Positions 24,800-33,335 of a DNA stretch of 42,179 nucleotides are shown piece by piece; positions within the stretch are counted from its first letter, which is position 1, and the number at the start of each line of letters is the position of its first letter. The translations under genes and the position numbers were made by a program. Location: positions 1 to 42,179 of the forward strand of contig DILD01000003.1 of assembly GCA_002424845.1 (NCBI GenBank). The letters run 5' to 3'. The stretch comes from Thiobacillus denitrificans. GTDB lineage: Bacteria; Pseudomonadota; Gammaproteobacteria; Burkholderiales; Thiobacillaceae. The notes under the pieces were generated by a model that was not told the origin of the DNA, ran no database searches, and was given only the letters and a program-made list of their open reading frames with translations.

Positions 24800-25636
24800 A
24801 TGAAACGTATTCTGATCAGTCTGTTTGCCGTGTTTGTCAGCTTTGGCTTTGTCATGCAGGACGCCGAGGCAAAACGTCTGGGCGGGAGCAAATCCTTCGG
24901 CATGCAACGCAGCGCACCCGCCAAGCAGGAGGCCGCACCGGCGCGTCAGCAGCAAAGCGCCGCCGCGCCCGCTCAGGCAACCCCGCAAAAGCGCAGCTGG
25001 ATGGGCCCGATTGCCGGTCTGGCTGCCGGGCTGGGCCTGGCCGCCCTGTTTTCCCATCTGGGAATGGGTGAGGAAATGGCCAATTTCCTGATGCTGGCGC
25101 TGCTGGCCATGGCTGCGGTCATGCTGTTCCGCTTCTTCATGCGGCGCAATGCGCCCGTTCCGGCCATGCAATACGCCGGCATGCCGGCCGGAACCCATCC
25201 CGGCACGACGCCGGCGGCTTTTGACGCGGCACCCGCCTCACTGAGCAGCAATGTCGTCCGCAGTTTCCCGCCCGGCTTCGATGCCGACGCCTTTGCGCGC
25301 GAAGCCAAGCTCAACTTCATCCGCCTGCAGGCCGCTTATGACGCCGGCAACCTGGACGATCTGCGTGCCTTCACCACCCCCGAAGTCTTTGCAGAAATCC
25401 GCATGCAACTCACCGAACGGGGGGATGCAGCGCAAATGACCGATGTCATGGCGCTCGATGCCGATGTGCTGGAAGCCGTCGAAGAGGACACCCGCCAGGT
25501 CGTCAGCGTGCGCTTCACCGGCCTGGTACGCGAAGCCGCCGATCAGGATGCCCAGCCGCTCGACGAAGTGTGGCACCTCACCCAACCGACCCACGGACGC
25601 GGCGGCTGGGTAATCGCCGGCATTCAGCAGGCATAA
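24800..25636 (+). CDS. Tim44-like domain membrane protein
   Basis: The 278-residue protein has an N-terminal signal (ISLFAVFVSFGFVM), a KRLGGSKSFGMQR segment typical of bacterial Tim44-like proteins, a Pro/Ala/Gln-rich linker, two hydrophobic helices (about 88-130), and a C-terminal Tim44-like domain of about 120 residues (FAREAKLNFIRLQAAYDAGN to the end). Such proteins are membrane-attached and of unknown function in bacteria. ATG 24800 is chosen because the signal segment starts there. Confidence 0.85.
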   Translation: MKRILISLFAVFVSFGFVMQDAEAKRLGGSKSFGMQRSAPAKQEAAPARQQQSAAAPAQATPQKRSWMGPIAGLAAGLGLAALFSHLGMGEEMANFLMLALLAMAAVMLFRFFMRRNAPVPAMQYAGMPAGTHPGTTPAAFDAAPASLSSNVVRSFPPGFDADAFAREAKLNFIRLQAAYDAGNLDDLRAFTTPEVFAEIRMQLTERGDAAQMTDVMALDADVLEAVEEDTRQVVSVRFTGLVREAADQDAQPLDEVWHLTQPTHGRGGWVIAGIQQA

Positions 25637-25659
25637 AAGCCTGTCATTACAAGGCCCTA

Positions 25660-25676
25660 CGCACCCTAAGGGTGCG
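25660..25676. terminator. Perfect short hairpin after the Tim44-like gene
   Basis: A 7-bp stem, CGCACCC with GGGTGCG, closes over loop TAA. No T-run follows on either strand, so this may be a weak terminator. It opens the 344-base gene-free stretch 25637-25980. Confidence 0.4.
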
Positions 25677-25711
25677 CAAAAGCCCACCGCGTCGGCCATA
25701 GAAGCATTAAC

Positions 25712-25720
25712 TTATGCACA
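25712..25720 (+). promoter_or_regulatory. Consensus DnaA box upstream of priA
   Basis: TTATGCACA fits the DnaA-box consensus TTATNCACA exactly. It lies in the long leader between the Tim44-like gene and priA. Confidence 0.5.
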
Positions 25721-25848
25721 TTTTTAGCGCAGCGGAACTTTTTTTACGTCCGGCTATTGACAGCCCCGCCATGTTCACAACCTATTGAATAATATAGATT
25801 TGTTCCCCTGCCTGCTTTTTGGTCATCCGGGAACACCCCACTAGACAC

Positions 25849-25868
25849 GGGCGATCAGGGGCGATCAA
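25849..25868. repeat. Tandem 10-bp repeat containing GATC
   Basis: GGGCGATCAG is followed directly by GGGCGATCAA, each with a GATC. It sits 19 bases before the second DnaA box. Confidence 0.45.
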
Positions 25869-25886
25869 CACAAATCACTCACACAA

Positions 25887-25909
25887 TTATCCACAGCTTG
25901 CGTGGACAA
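25887..25909. promoter_or_regulatory. Paired DnaA boxes in inverted orientation upstream of priA
   Basis: TTATCCACA (25887-25895) is a perfect DnaA box. On the opposite strand, TTGTCCACG (25901-25909) matches at 7 of 9 and makes an inverted pair. An AT-rich segment is found at 25781-25801. I see no dnaA, dnaN or cluster of many boxes that would make this oriC. Confidence 0.5.
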
Positions 25910-25980
25910 CACCGATTAAGCTCTATTCAACAGCCACTTAGCCCGCTTTTCCCGACACCCGATCAAGACTCACCGCTAAC

Positions 25981-28155
25981 ATGCCATCTCTCATTCAGGT
26001 CGCACTCGATACGCCGCTTGACCGGCTGTTCGACTATCGCCTGCCGGATGGCTGGGGATCGGTGCAACCGGGGAGCCTGGTCGAAGTGCCGTTCGGCCGC
26101 ACCCTCCAGGTTGGGGTGGTACTCGGCCCGGCAACTGACAGCGCCATTCAGGTCGACAAACTACGCAAGGTCATCCGCGTGCTGGACGATCGCCCCGCGC
26201 TGACTGCCGACATTCTGCGTTTGGCACAGTTTTGTGCCGATTACTACCATTACCCGTTGGGCGCCATCCTGCTCGCCACGCTGCCTCCGCGCCTGCGAAA
26301 CGCCACGCCTTTTGTCGCGGAAATGCCCTGGCTGATGCTGACCGATGCGGGGCGGGCGGCAGAGCCCCCGGCCCGTGCCAAGGCGCAGCGCGCCCTGCTC
26401 GACACCCTGCGCCAAGCACCCTGGACACGTGACGAATTGCGGACACACAAGCAAAGCCGCCATGCGGCCGCACTGGTCGCAGCGGGTTGGGCCGAATGGT
26501 CACGCGCCGCCCCTCCGGCCGCCGTAACCCAGACGGCCGGATCGCCGCCTGCGACTGCCGAGCAGGCGGCCGCGCTCGCATCACTGCTGCCCGCGCTGGG
26601 ACAGTTCGGTGTCCACCTGATCCACGGCGTCACCGGTAGCGGCAAAACCGAGCTTTATCTGCGCCTGATCGACGCGGTGCTGGCACGCGGCCTGCAGGCG
26701 CTGGTGCTGATCCCCGAAATCGCCCTCACGCCGCAACTGGAACAGCATTTCCGCCGCCGCTTTCCCGGACGCCGCTTCGCCACGTTGCACAGCGGGCTTG
26801 CCGAGGGCGCACGCACGGAAAACTGGCTCGCCGCGCCCGACTGCGACGTGCTGCTCGGCACCCGGCTGTCGGTATTTGCGCCGCTGCCGCGGCTAGGGCT
26901 GATCGTGGTGGATGAAGAGCACGACGCCTCGTTCAAGCAGCAGGACGGCCTGCGCTATTCCGCGCGCGACGTCGCCATCGCGCGCGCCAAGCAAGGCAAT
27001 GTGCCCGTGCTGCTCGGCTCCGCCACGCCCTCGCTGGAAAGCTACGCGCAGGCCCAAAACGCGCGCTACCAGTTGATCGAGCTGAAGCAACGCGCCATCA
27101 GCCAGGCGCAGCTGCCGGCGATCGAACTGGTGGATCTGAAACACCTTCCGCTCGACAACGGCCTCAGCCGTCCCGCCGTGCAGGCGCTGACCGACACCCT
27201 CGCGCGCGGTGAGCAGAGTCTGGTGTTCCTCAACCGGCGCGGCTATGCCCCGGCGCTGTACTGCCCGAGTTGCGCCTGGGTATCGCCCTGCCCGCGCTGC
27301 TCGGCGCGGCTGGTGTTCCACCGCGCCACACCTCATTCAACCCGGTCGCACCGGTTGAAATGCCACCACTGCGGATTCGAGACGCGCATCCCGCCCGAAT
27401 GCCCGAGTTGCGGCAACCCCGACCTGAAGGCGCTCGGCCAGGGCACGCAGCGGCTGGAGGAAACGCTCACTGCCCTGCTGCCCGGCGCGCGCATCCGCCG
27501 CATCGACCGCGACACCATGCGTCCGCGCGCCTGGGCCGAGCTGGGCGAGGCGGTGCACGGCGGCGAGATCGACATCCTGGTCGGCACCCAGATGCTGGCC
27601 AAGGGCCACGACTTTCCCAACATGACACTGGCGCTGATCCTCGACACCGACGGCGCGCTCTACAGCCCCGACTTTCGCGCCACCGAACGCCTGTTCGCCC
27701 AGCTGATGCAGGTGGCCGGACGCGCTGGACGCGCCGACAAGCCCGGCCGCGTGCTGATCCAGACCGCCTTTCCCGATCACCCGTTATTCCGCCACCTGCA
27801 GCGCCACGACTATTCCGGCTACGCACGCACACTGCTGGCTGAACGCAAACAGCTCGAATTGCCGCCGTTCACCCGGCAGGTATTGCTGCGCGCCGAGGCA
27901 ACCACGATGGACGCGGCGCTGGCCTTTCTGCAGCGTGCCGCCGCACTGGCCCCCGATATCGGAGGCGTCAGCGTATTCGCTGCAACCCCCGCCCCGATGG
28001 CGCGCGTGGCCAACCTGGAGCGCGCGCAACGGCTGATTCAGTCAGCCTCACGCCAGGCCCTGCAGGCCTTCGTGCGCGACTGGCGCCCGCAACTCGACAC
28101 CATCAGGCCGCGCGTCGCGCGCTGGTCGCTTGACGTTGATCCGACGTCTGCTTGA
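25981..28155 (+). CDS. priA: Primosomal protein N' (replication restart helicase)
   Basis: PriA recognises stalled forks and D-loops and reloads the replisome. The 724-residue protein has an N-terminal DNA-binding region starting QVALDTPLDRLFDYRLP, a Walker A motif GVTGSGKTELYL, a Walker B box VVDEEHDASFKQQDGLRY, GSATPSLE, eight zinc-binding cysteines (CPSCAWVSPCPRC and CHHCGFETRIPPECPSC), and the C-terminal helicase segments GTQMLAKGHDFPN and QVAGRAGR. All parts look intact. The ATG at 25981 lacks a clear Shine-Dalgarno. Its upstream region carries the DnaA boxes listed above. Confidence 0.97.
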   Translation: MPSLIQVALDTPLDRLFDYRLPDGWGSVQPGSLVEVPFGRTLQVGVVLGPATDSAIQVDKLRKVIRVLDDRPALTADILRLAQFCADYYHYPLGAILLATLPPRLRNATPFVAEMPWLMLTDAGRAAEPPARAKAQRALLDTLRQAPWTRDELRTHKQSRHAAALVAAGWAEWSRAAPPAAVTQTAGSPPATAEQAAALASLLPALGQFGVHLIHGVTGSGKTELYLRLIDAVLARGLQALVLIPEIALTPQLEQHFRRRFPGRRFATLHSGLAEGARTENWLAAPDCDVLLGTRLSVFAPLPRLGLIVVDEEHDASFKQQDGLRYSARDVAIARAKQGNVPVLLGSATPSLESYAQAQNARYQLIELKQRAISQAQLPAIELVDLKHLPLDNGLSRPAVQALTDTLARGEQSLVFLNRRGYAPALYCPSCAWVSPCPRCSARLVFHRATPHSTRSHRLKCHHCGFETRIPPECPSCGNPDLKALGQGTQRLEETLTALLPGARIRRIDRDTMRPRAWAELGEAVHGGEIDILVGTQMLAKGHDFPNMTLALILDTDGALYSPDFRATERLFAQLMQVAGRAGRADKPGRVLIQTAFPDHPLFRHLQRHDYSGYARTLLAERKQLELPPFTRQVLLRAEATTMDAALAFLQRAAALAPDIGGVSVFAATPAPMARVANLERAQRLIQSASRQALQAFVRDWRPQLDTIRPRVARWSLDVDPTSA

Positions 28156-28444
28156 CACCCCCATCGCACCTCACGTAAAACGTCAAAAACAAACCTCTAC
28201 CAATAAAAAACATAAAGCCAGGCTGGGGAAGCGTGCAGCAATCCACTCAAAACCACCCTAACCAAAATACGCTCAGGATTCGACTGGCGCTATCGACCCA
28301 GGCTTGTTTTGAATATCTGAAATGCGGCCAGCCCCCATTGCCTGCCGACCAAACGATCAAACAGGTTTCAAGGGCTATCGGCGATGCCCCTCAAAATCGC
28401 CCGCTAAATTAATAAAAGGAATGAAAATGGAGGAGACAACAACC

Positions 28445-28768
28445 ATGGAAGCAACGCAGGAGTCCCGCAACATCTCATTACTGGTATGGATCGGGACCTT
28501 GTTTTTCGGGTTTATTCCCGGACTGATCGTTTACCTCATCAAAAAAGATGACGCCTACATTCAGGACCAGTCCAAGGAAGCACTCAACTGGTCGATCACC
28601 GCGATCATCGGATATTTTGCAGGCTTGATCCTGACCTTCATTCTGGTCGGCGTACTGGTCATGGCCGTAGTGGGGATCGCTCACCTGGTGTTTTGCATCA
28701 TGGGCGCCATTGCGTCATCCAAGGGCGCACCGTTCAGGGTTCCGTTTGCCATTCGTTTGGTCAAGTAA
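28445..28768 (+). CDS. DUF4870-type small membrane protein
   Basis: The 107-residue protein has hydrophobic segments separated by the typical motif LIKKDDAYIQDQSKEALNWS and a last segment ending in a basic tail (FAIRLVK). This is the pattern of the DUF4870 (Tic20-like) family, of unknown function. GGAGGAG at about 28430-28436 favours ATG 28445; an ATG at 28427 with AAAGGA upstream is an alternative that adds six residues. The 289 bases between priA and this gene show nothing I can name. Confidence 0.8.
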   Translation: MEATQESRNISLLVWIGTLFFGFIPGLIVYLIKKDDAYIQDQSKEALNWSITAIIGYFAGLILTFILVGVLVMAVVGIAHLVFCIMGAIASSKGAPFRVPFAIRLVK

Positions 28769-28775
28769 ATCTCAA

Positions 28776-28796
28776 GACGGGGCGGGTCGTCCCGTC
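28776..28796. terminator. Hairpin after the DUF4870-type gene
   Basis: GACGGG (28776-28781) and CCCGTC (28791-28796) form a 6-bp stem right after the gene. There is no T-run, so its role as terminator is uncertain. Confidence 0.3.
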
Positions 28797-28855
28797 CCGA
28801 GCCTGAACCCGTCCGCATCAGGACAACACCCGGCCCCAATAGCGCGCGTGGCGCT

Positions 28856-28861
28856 TATAAT
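28856..28861 (+). promoter_or_regulatory. -10 element of the argS promoter
   Basis: TATAAT is an exact -10 match 57 bases before the argS start; no good -35 is visible. Transcription from here would include the leader hairpin at 28886-28911. Confidence 0.5.
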
Positions 28862-28885
28862 TGCACGACATCCATTTTGAACACT

Positions 28886-28911
28886 GAGAGGGCGTCCGTA
28901 GCCACCCTCTT
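28886..28911 (+). promoter_or_regulatory. Hairpin in the argS leader
   Basis: AGAGGG (28887-28892) pairs with CCCTCT (28905-28910), extended by a G-T pair and followed by TT. The stem ends eight bases before the start codon, and no separate Shine-Dalgarno is seen there. It could influence argS translation or cause mild attenuation. Confidence 0.35.
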
Positions 28912-28918
28912 TGTAACC

Positions 28919-30592
28919 ATGTCCAACCTCCACCCGCTCAAAGAACAGATCGCCCTGCTGATCGGCGAAGCCCTCGAAACCGTCGCGCCCGACGCCCCAG
29001 TCAGCCTTGAAATCGAACGCCCGAAGAACCCCGATCACGGCGACTTTTCCAGCAACGCAGCCATGCAGCTGGCACGCCCGCTGAAGAAGAATCCGCGCGA
29101 ACTGGCGCAGCTGATTCTTAGCGAACTGCCGGCTTCGCCGCTGATCGCCAGGACCGAAATCGCCGGCGCCGGCTTCATCAATTTCCACCTCACCCCGGCC
29201 GCCTGGCACGGCGTCGTACCGCAGATCCGTTCGGCCGGCGCGCAATTCGGCCGCGGCGACGCAGGCAAGGGCCACAAGGTGCTGGTCGAGTTCGTTTCCG
29301 CCAACCCGACCGGCCCGCTGCACGTCGGCCACGGCCGTCAGGCCGCGCTGGGGGACGCCATCTGCAATCTGTACGCAACCCAGGGTTGGGAGGTGTATCG
29401 CGAGTTCTATTACAACGATGCCGGGGTGCAGATCGCCACGCTGGCCCACAGCGTGCAGGCGCGCGCACGCGGGCTGAAGCCGGGCGACACCGAATGGCCC
29501 GAATCCGCCTACAACGGCGACTACATCGCCGACATCGCGGCGGATTTTCTGGCCGGGAAAACCGTGAAATCGGACGACCGCGAGTTCACCGCGTCGGGCG
29601 ATGTGAACGATCTCGATTCGATCCGCCAGTTCGCCGTCGCCTACCTGCGCCACGAGCAGGATCTCGACCTCCAGGCCTTCGCGGTAGGCTTCGATAACTA
29701 CTATCTGGAGTCGAGCCTGTACACCAGCGGGCGCGTCGAGGCCACGGTGCAGAAGCTGGTCGACGCCGGCAAGACCTACGAGCAGGACGGCGCGCTATGG
29801 TTGCGCACCACCGATTACGGCGACGACAAGGACCGCGTGATGAAGAAGTCCGACGGCACCTACACTTATTTCGTGCCGGACGTTGCCTACCACATCGCCA
29901 AATGGGAGCGCGGCTATGAGCGCGCCATCAACATCCAGGGCACCGACCACCACGGTACCATCGCACGGGTGCGCGCCGGCCTGCAGGCCGCCAGCGCCGG
30001 CATCCCCGAAGGCTATCCCGATTACCTGCTGCACACGATGATCCGGGTCATGCGCGGCGGCGAGGAGGTGAAAATCTCCAAGCGTGCCGGCAGCTACGTC
30101 ACCCTGCGCGACCTCATCGACTGGACCAGCAAGGATGCCGTGCGCTTTTTCCTGCTGTCGCGCAAGGCCGACACCGAGTACATCTTCGACGTCGATCTGG
30201 CCGTCGCCAGGAACACCGACAACCCGGTGTACTACGTGCAGTACGCCCATGCCCGGATTTGCCGGGTGTTCGAGGAATGGGGCGGCATGTCCGGCGCGCT
30301 GGACGCTGCCGAGCTCTCCCCGCTGACCGCGTCGCACGAACTCGCGCTGATGCAGCGCCTGGCCGAATATCCGGAAGTGGTCGCCGGCGCCGCGCGCGAT
30401 CTGGCACCGCATCTGCTGGTGCATTACCTGCAGATGCTGGCAGGCGACTTCCACGCCTGGTACAACGCGGAAAAATTCCTGGTCGACGACAGCGCGACAA
30501 AACTCGCTCGTCTTGCACTGGCCGATGCCACCCGCATTGCGATCGTCAACGGCCTGGCTTTGCTCGGCGTATCCGCCCCGGAGAAAATGTAA
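28919..30592 (+). CDS. argS: Arginyl-tRNA synthetase
   Basis: ArgRS charges tRNA-Arg. The 557-residue class I enzyme has an N-terminal Add-1 domain (NPDHGDFSSNAAM), the HIGH motif as HVGH in SANPTGPLHVGHGRQA, the KMSK equivalent KISKRAG, and a C-terminal anticodon-binding domain ending LLGVSAPEKM. I take the ATG at 28919, where homology begins. It leads argS-SPOR-dsbA, with two bases to the next gene. Confidence 0.97.
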   Translation: MSNLHPLKEQIALLIGEALETVAPDAPVSLEIERPKNPDHGDFSSNAAMQLARPLKKNPRELAQLILSELPASPLIARTEIAGAGFINFHLTPAAWHGVVPQIRSAGAQFGRGDAGKGHKVLVEFVSANPTGPLHVGHGRQAALGDAICNLYATQGWEVYREFYYNDAGVQIATLAHSVQARARGLKPGDTEWPESAYNGDYIADIAADFLAGKTVKSDDREFTASGDVNDLDSIRQFAVAYLRHEQDLDLQAFAVGFDNYYLESSLYTSGRVEATVQKLVDAGKTYEQDGALWLRTTDYGDDKDRVMKKSDGTYTYFVPDVAYHIAKWERGYERAINIQGTDHHGTIARVRAGLQAASAGIPEGYPDYLLHTMIRVMRGGEEVKISKRAGSYVTLRDLIDWTSKDAVRFFLLSRKADTEYIFDVDLAVARNTDNPVYYVQYAHARICRVFEEWGGMSGALDAAELSPLTASHELALMQRLAEYPEVVAGAARDLAPHLLVHYLQMLAGDFHAWYNAEKFLVDDSATKLARLALADATRIAIVNGLALLGVSAPEKM

Positions 30593-30594
30593 AC

Positions 30595-31122
30595 ATGACC
30601 AAGCCCGCTCCCCACAAAAACAGCCGCTCGGAAAAAAACTCGATATTCACTGGCGTGCTGATCGGACTCATCGTCGGCGCGATTCTCGCCGCGGGGGTAG
30701 CACTGTGGATATTCGGCGGCACCCCGTTCAAGCTCACTCCAGCGTCTCCGCCCTCGCCCCCCACCCAGACAGCCGTGCCCAACACACCCGACACCGCACC
30801 CAGCTTTGATTTCTACAAAGTGCTGCCGAGCGACACGCCTACCGAATTGCCGACTGCCGACACACCCGCCGCCCCGGTCACGCGCTATTACCTTCAAGCG
30901 GGCGCCTTTCAGAATCCGGCCGATGCCGACAACCTGAAAGCTCAGCTCGCCTTGCTGGGTATCGAAGCCGTCATCCAGACCGTCGAAACGGAAGACAAGG
31001 ACGTGTTCCATCGTGTGCGCGTGGGTCCGCTTCACGCCATGGATGAAATTAATCGTACCCGCAGTCGGTTGTCGCAGAACAATATCCCGGCCACGCTGGT
31101 CAAAGAAGTTCCCGCCCCCTAG
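30595..31122 (+). CDS. SPOR-domain membrane protein
   Basis: The 175-residue protein has a short basic cytoplasmic tail, one membrane helix (GVLIGLIVGAILAAGVALWIF), a Pro/Thr-rich periplasmic linker and a C-terminal SPOR domain (YYLQAGAFQNPADADNLKAQ to VRVGPLHAMDEINRTRSRL). SPOR domains bind denuded glycan strands at the division septum, so this is probably an FtsN-like or DamX-like accessory. It starts two bases after argS and is followed by dsbA after 11 bases. Confidence 0.9.
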   Translation: MTKPAPHKNSRSEKNSIFTGVLIGLIVGAILAAGVALWIFGGTPFKLTPASPPSPPTQTAVPNTPDTAPSFDFYKVLPSDTPTELPTADTPAAPVTRYYLQAGAFQNPADADNLKAQLALLGIEAVIQTVETEDKDVFHRVRVGPLHAMDEINRTRSRLSQNNIPATLVKEVPAP

Positions 31123-31133
31123 GAGATGCCCCG

Positions 31134-31784
31134 ATGTTCACCCGCGCACTGGCTTTCTTTGCCGCCGCTGTCATGTCCCTTTCTGCCGCGGCAGCCGGCC
31201 CCGAGGTTTTCGAGGGTCATGATTACGCTCGCCTGAAAAACCCGCAGCCCGTCAGCACTGGCAACCAGGTCGAGGTTCTGGAGTTTTTCTGGTATCGCTG
31301 TCCGCACTGCTTTCAACTCGAGCCTGCGCTCAATACCTGGCTGAAAAAGCTGCCCAAGGACGTCAAGATTCGCCGTGTGCCGGCCGTGTTCCGTGACGAC
31401 TGGATGCCCGGCGCCAAGCTTTACTACACCCTTGAGCAGATGAATCTGCTCAATAAACTGCACAACAAGGTTTTCGATGCCTACCACATGGAAAACATCA
31501 ACCTCAACGACCCCAACGTACTGGGCGACTGGATCGCCAAGCAGGGCGTTGACCGCAACAAATTCGAGGCTGTCTACCAGTCCTTCTCGACTCAATCCAA
31601 GGCCGCGCAGGGTGGCCGCTTGGCGACCAGCTATGCCATCACCGGCGTGCCTGCTTTCGTCATTGACGGTAAATTCACCGCCACCGTTTCGATGGCAGGC
31701 AGCCAGGCCCGATTGTTCGAAGTGCTCGACCAGTTGATCGTCAAGGCACGTGCCGAGCGCCGCGCCACCGCCGGCAACCTCTGA
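31134..31784 (+). CDS. dsbA: Thiol:disulfide interchange protein DsbA
   Basis: DsbA introduces disulfides into periplasmic proteins. The 216-residue protein has a signal peptide (ALAFFAAAVMSLSAAAA), the thioredoxin-fold active site FFWYRCPHC (Cys56 and Cys59) and the cis-Pro loop GVPAFVIDG. GGAG lies a few bases before the ATG. A terminator-like hairpin begins 58 bases after its stop. DsbB is not in the window. Confidence 0.96.
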   Translation: MFTRALAFFAAAVMSLSAAAAGPEVFEGHDYARLKNPQPVSTGNQVEVLEFFWYRCPHCFQLEPALNTWLKKLPKDVKIRRVPAVFRDDWMPGAKLYYTLEQMNLLNKLHNKVFDAYHMENINLNDPNVLGDWIAKQGVDRNKFEAVYQSFSTQSKAAQGGRLATSYAITGVPAFVIDGKFTATVSMAGSQARLFEVLDQLIVKARAERRATAGNL

Positions 31785-31833
31785 TCGTTTAGCATCCGCT
31801 CCGCTCAGGGACTTCAACCCGGCTCCCCAGACA

Positions 31834-32619
31834 TTGAATAAGCCCGTAAGGATTTTAAATAAACCCTTACGGGTTTTCATCACCGGAGCAAGTTCCGGGC
31901 TGGGCGCTGCGCTGGCGCGACATTACGGTGCTCGGGGGGCGCTGCTGGGCCTGGCCGGGCGCCGGCTCGATGGCCTGCTGGATACCGCGGCAGGGCTTGA
32001 TGCACGGCTATATCAGGCCGACGTACGGGATGCCGCGGCGATGCAGGCAGCCGCCGAGGCGTTTCTGAACGATCTCGGCCCACCCGATATCGTTATCGCA
32101 GCGGCAGGCATCAGTGTCGGCACCCTCACGGAATACGCCGAGGATGCCACGGTATTCCGCGCGGTAATGGATGCCAATGTGCTCGGGCTGGTACACACCT
32201 TTCAGCCTTTCATCGCATCCATGCGGCCAGCCGGAGGCGTGTTGTGCGGCATATCCAGCGTAGCCGGCGTGCGTGGACTGCCGGGCGGTGGCGCCTACTC
32301 CGCCTCCAAAGCGGCGGCCACCCTATATCTGGAAGCGCTGCGTCTGGAACTGAAAACGCATGGCATCGCCGTGGTCACCGTGGCACCCGGCTATATCGAT
32401 ACCCCGATGACGCGGGTCAACCCCTATGCAATGCCCTTCAAGATGACGGCCGCCGCCGCCGCGAGCAAGATTGCACGCTGCATTGCCCGCCGTCACGCCT
32501 ACACCATCATTCCGTGGCAGATGGCCTGGGTAGCGCATTTGCTGAAATGGCTGCCCATTCCGGTTTATGATGCGCTATTCCGGAATGCGCCGCGCAAGCC
32601 TCGCGGCCTGCCCACTTAG
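31834..32619 (+). CDS. Short-chain dehydrogenase/reductase
   Basis: This is a classical SDR of about 261 residues with cofactor motif TGASSGLGAALARHYG, AAAGIS in place of NNAG, catalytic Ser in ISSVAG, and the catalytic YSASK. The substrate is unknown. The start is uncertain: no ATG exists between the dsbA stop and the nucleotide-binding motif. TTG 31834 is my choice; GTG 31750 inside dsbA, preceded by AAGG, is the alternative. A terminator-like hairpin lies across the first codons of either version. Confidence 0.85.
   Translation: MNKPVRILNKPLRVFITGASSGLGAALARHYGARGALLGLAGRRLDGLLDTAAGLDARLYQADVRDAAAMQAAAEAFLNDLGPPDIVIAAAGISVGTLTEYAEDATVFRAVMDANVLGLVHTFQPFIASMRPAGGVLCGISSVAGVRGLPGGGAYSASKAAATLYLEALRLELKTHGIAVVTVAPGYIDTPMTRVNPYAMPFKMTAAAAASKIARCIARRHAYTIIPWQMAWVAHLLKWLPIPVYDALFRNAPRKPRGLPT
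31843..31877 (+). terminator. Terminator-like hairpin at the dsbA/SDR junction
   Basis: CCCGTAAGG (31843-31851) and CCTTACGGG (31865-31873) form a perfect 9-bp stem with a 13-base AT-rich loop and TTTT after it. It has the form of an intrinsic terminator for dsbA, yet lies inside the probable start of the SDR reading frame. Confidence 0.65.
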
Positions 32620-32650
32620 TCCCGCGTAAATATCAGTCGGTGGAACCAGC

Positions 32651-33283
32651 ATGCCAAGCCCCTTGAACATCATCCTCATTGACGACCACCCCCTTCTGCG
32701 CATGGGTGTCGCCGGCTATATCCAGCAGGAACCGGATCTGACGCTCACCGCGCAACTGGCCAACGCGGCCGAGCTACGCGCCTGGATCGCGCAAGGCAAC
32801 CGCGCCGATGCCGCGCTGCTCGACCGCTCGCTGCCCGACGCAGATGGACTCGACCTCGTCTCCGAACTACGTGACCTGGGAATCAAGGTCATCATGCTCA
32901 CCATTGCCGACTCCGACGAGGAAATCTCCGAGGCGATCTCATCCGGCGTCGATGGCTATGTCATCAAATCCAGTGAGCCGGACCAGGTGCTCGCCGCCAT
33001 CCGCAGCGTGTGCGACGGCCAAAGCAGCTTCCCGCTCAACATCATGCAGAAGATGGCGCGCGGCGAACTCAACAACAGCGCACTATCCGCGCTGACTGCG
33101 CGCGAAATGGAAATCGTCGATCACGTGAAGGAAGGGCTATCCAACAAGGCCATCGCCTACAAGATGACCTTGTCAGAAAATACCGTACGCAATCATCTGC
33201 GCAACATCATGGAAAAGCTGGGCCTGCGCAACCGCGTACAGGTCGCCACGCTGGCGCTGAAGGAAGATCACAAGCGGCACTGA
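32651..33283 (+). CDS. NarL/FixJ-type response regulator
   Basis: The 210-residue protein has a receiver domain (acidic pair Asp11-Asp12, phospho-acceptor Asp58 in ALLDRSLP, Thr in IMLTIAD, Lys in YVIKSS) and a LuxR-type helix-turn-helix (LTAREMEIVDHVKEGLSNKA, then SENTVRNHLRNIMEKLGLRN). It should bind DNA when phosphorylated. No histidine kinase is in the window, so it is an orphan here. It converges on glmS. Confidence 0.93.
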   Translation: MPSPLNIILIDDHPLLRMGVAGYIQQEPDLTLTAQLANAAELRAWIAQGNRADAALLDRSLPDADGLDLVSELRDLGIKVIMLTIADSDEEISEAISSGVDGYVIKSSEPDQVLAAIRSVCDGQSSFPLNIMQKMARGELNNSALSALTAREMEIVDHVKEGLSNKAIAYKMTLSENTVRNHLRNIMEKLGLRNRVQVATLALKEDHKRH

Positions 33284-33317
33284 GGCGACTCCATCGCGTC
33301 CGCGCTTGCATCTCCGC

Positions 33318-33335
33318 GCGGCGGCGCGCCGCCGC
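33318..33335. terminator. GC palindrome between the response regulator and glmS
   Basis: An 18-base perfect palindrome, GCGGCGGCG followed by its complement, lies between the convergent genes and touches the last base of the glmS stop codon. It may form a strong hairpin on either transcript but has no T-run. Confidence 0.4.

Noticed and set aside
25637..25980. Chromosomal replication origin
   Set aside because: Only two perfect boxes and one near match are present, and none of the usual origin neighbours (dnaA, dnaN, gyrB, rpmH, parAB) is in the window.
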